DNA from: Strix aluco
Lineage: Eukaryota; Chordata; Aves; Strigiformes; Strigidae
Direction of reading: 5' to 3'
DNA length: 64,000 bases
Assembly: GCF_031877795.1 (NCBI RefSeq)
Contig: NC_133932.1
Location: 38,578,180-38,642,179, forward strand
Positions 61,401 through 64,000 of this stretch are shown in pieces. Below the pieces are notes generated by a model. That model was not told the DNA's origin, searched no databases, and worked only from the letters and a program-made list of their open reading frames with translations. The stretch's first letter is position 1; every line of letters starts with the position of its first letter. A program made the position numbers and the translations under genes.

Positions 61401-64000
61401 AGACAGATACTGTGCTTTTTCAAAACTTTCCTTAAAAACTTACTTTTCTTAGAAAACAGGGAACTATTTTTGCTAACTTTCTTACTCTATAAGGATAAAA
61501 AGCCCTGCTTTCAGGAACTTAATTGAGAAGTATCAAACAACCCAAATTTTATGTGTATCTCATTATCAGCTCTGTTTATGATGGTAGAGAGCCTGTACAA
61601 AGTGAAAAAATACAAATTAAAAAAAAAGATTAATCACATTTGTGTAAGCAGTGAATGATTAACACAGTTGTTTCTGTGGTATTAAGGAAAAGAATGCCTA
61701 GTTTTAAATTTTCATTCTTAAACCTCTGAGAGCTTCTGCACGAGTTCCTCAAGCTCGATCTTGCTCTGCTTCCTGGCAGACACCGTCATTTTTTCAGTAC
61801 ATTTTTTCCTGCTGTTAGCTGTGCTGCAGGGCACCATCTCCGAGGTCATTATCAAAGGGTTTCTTTGTCAGCCTGACAAGCTGTCTCCTCCCGTCTCCAC
61901 AAAGCCAAGGGCTAGGCCGGTCCCACCGAAATCCACAGAGGTCCCGTGCCAGAGCCGCAGTCAGACATTATGCTGGTTTTACAGACTCGAGTGGACCTGC
62001 GCCAGTTTACCTTATCTGATGATCTGGCTCCATGAGAACAAGTCCCTCATGACTCACGTCCACCTCATACCTGCTGTGCAGGGGAAGAAGTTTTTCAAGC
62101 TGGGCCCCGCAAATCCCAGCAAATAATGTCTCGTTTCGCGTAGAGCTTCTTTCTTCTAGGTGGCGCTGAATAAAGCAAGAGTTCAACGAAGACACTGGGG
62201 TTGACAAATAGCCGGTGTCACACAGTGTCGTGGGGCAAGGTGGCAGGGTGAGGCAGGACATGCAGTCCGCAGGCACCCTCTATAGGATCTTCCACGGGAG
62301 AGCACTCGGCAGCACTTGCTGGGCAGAAAGCAGCTTCAGAGTCACCCTGAAAATTAAGCAGGGACAAAACCCTAGGTTTCAAACCCGAACAGATTTACAT
62401 AGTTATTTTAGTACAAATAACTTGCACGAAAAATGTGTAATTTGGTATCAAAATCAGGAAAAAACAGCGCCTCCTTTCACCAAAGTGCTTTCATTCAGAT
62501 GGATGTTTTATTTGGCTTTGTACATGCAAACCAGCATCTTGGAGTGCTAATATAACACTTAAATCTGAACATAAAATTTGAAAAAACTCTGAAAAAACAA
62601 CTTGGAAATCCATTGTCACTAACTACTATTGCCAAGTAAATAGAGAGGTGTTAACAAAGCCTCTACATAAAAACTAATATAAGAATGTAAATTCTAAACT
62701 AGGTTACTGGCAAGAAAATGGATGCAACTTTTCAGCTTTGCAAATCCCTCGTGTGAATGAAAACACTGTGAATAATAATAAAGTGAAACAGGTACCTAAG
62801 TGGTAGTAGAATAAAACTCTGGAGTGTCATTAAGCAGCATAACTGAGGGAAATGATTTTAAAAGACGATTTTCAAAGTTAGGTCTCCATTAATAAATTAT
62901 CACGCCATTGTGTCTGCCCCCACAGTTAATTTTGTCTTCCAAAATGTATTTAATAGGCTTATGCCAAGTTGTGGCAATTTAGAACTTGCAGGTCATTCCC
63001 TTGCCCTGCGAGTGTGGTTCCACAGCTCAAGTACAAATCTCTAATGCCATGTTTAAATCTGTCTTGTGAAGCCCTGAATGGGCTTTGTGTAAACTAACCT
63101 TGGTACCTGCAATGCAGCTTGCACTGAAGGCAGGCAGGCATGGGGACCTACCCAAAGGGGTAAATTGTTGGATATTGCATTAGAGGCTTCTTTCAAGCTA
63201 TTGTAAAAGATCTGGAAAAGACTCCTCTGTATTCTGGTTGACTAATACTTTCCATTATAAAGGACTCTTTCTTTGGGAAGCATTAACACCTCTGTTGTTA
63301 GTTGCAGGCCTTTGATATTTAGCAGGGGAAATCCCAGAGGCTATAGTGGTACCTATTCTTTGCCCAGAGAAACGTGAGTCAGTTTTCCCCGTGAAGTATT
63401 AAAAATGCTGGGTCTCTGATTCATGCACAAAGGCAGATTAAAATCAGGCTGCCACCCACAGCTGTCTGGCCTGCCCCCACTGCACAGATGGCTCAGCTGC
63501 TCTTGAAACATCAGCTGAATTGCCACAAATTACAGCCAGGCATATTTAATAATACTAAAACCTGAGCACAAGGATCTCAGCTGCCTGCAAAGCAGGAACT
63601 TTCAAGGCAGGAACTTTCAAGGCAGTAACAAGGTGGACAGCTATGGAAGCAGATTTTTACAGCTGTCACTTTTAATCTGCCTATATTTGTGACAGGAGTC
63701 TTAAATTCCTTTTCTTCCTCTAGCCAAGATTGCTAAACATTGTAGACAACCTGGTCGAGGTTGTTAGGCTGAAGCAGCAGTGAGCACTGCTGCCTGAGAG
63801 CCAGTGCACAGTCAGAGGCATCGCTTAGGGCTCCCTCCCACAAGCCCTGCTTCCCTGCATAATCTAACTAGCAAAATGGCACAGACCCTTCAGCTGGCCC
63901 ACTCTCCCCACGCTCTTTGTGACAGCAAATGGAGGAAGCAGAAGGAATAGTTCACATAAGAGTGTAATGGATCCTATGCACCTCCTCACCCGCTACCAGC
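58451..64000. other. Upstream flank of RIPK4, no confirmed gene
   Basis: Mostly AT-rich sequence without recognised repeats except the 15-bp duplication. A GC-richer island at about 61740-62130 contains exon-like segments on the minus strand (62011-62099 and 61718-61811), discussed as a finding. In human the next gene on this side is PRDM15, more than 30 kb away as I recall, and no zinc-finger exon is visible here. Confidence 0.6.
63592..63621 (+). repeat. Perfect 2 x 15-bp tandem duplication
   Basis: GCAGGAACTTTCAAG is repeated back to back at 63592-63606 and 63607-63621. Confidence 0.95.

Overview
The window looks like vertebrate, and specifically avian, nuclear DNA. It contains chicken-repeat-1 (CR1) LINE fragments with the bird-type 3' end, and a long retroviral-LTR-like repeat of a kind I recall from bird genomes. 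It has spliced coding exons with GT/AG junctions, a CpG-island promoter and AT-rich non-coding DNA. I cannot name the species. Everything is read by eye, with no alignment run.

The one gene I can establish is RIPK4, the receptor-interacting serine/threonine kinase 4, on the minus strand from the start codon at 57820 to the stop at 35797. I can place all eight coding exons: 57639-57820, 49580-49871, 41840-41988, 40954-41003, 39768-39926, 38746-38852, 37992-38223 (or to 38244) and 35797-36974. Every junction keeps the frame. The predicted protein has 782 residues, or 789 with an alternative exon 7 acceptor. It is an N-terminal RIP-type kinase domain, a Ser-rich linker and about eleven ankyrin repeats. 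The numbering of the key residues (K51, I81, I121, D143, T184) equals the human protein. A 3' UTR of about 0.93 kb with a polyadenylation signal at 34879-34884 follows. The 5' end lies in a CpG island with a GCC repeat, an AP-1 site, a GC box and an ETS-like site.

Left of the gene (1 to about 34.8 kb) I see no convincing gene. The region holds a CR1 copy (17568-17920), a repeat resembling a long solo LTR (about 21739-22859), small tandem duplications, homopolymer runs, GT-rich tracts and two short coding-like relics (5404-5795 and 7851-8117). In human, the downstream side of RIPK4 is also gene-poor. Right of the promoter (58.4-64 kb) is mostly featureless, apart from a doubtful pair of exon-like segments at 61718-62099.

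The most interesting points are these. A CR1 copy abuts the last exon of RIPK4, so its antisense strand appears to supply the splice acceptor region. A perfect 37-bp inverted repeat with a 4-nt loop lies 68 bp inside intron 1. Two exon 7 acceptors lie 21 nt apart in frame. I saw no prokaryotic-type system, CRISPR array, tRNA or rRNA.
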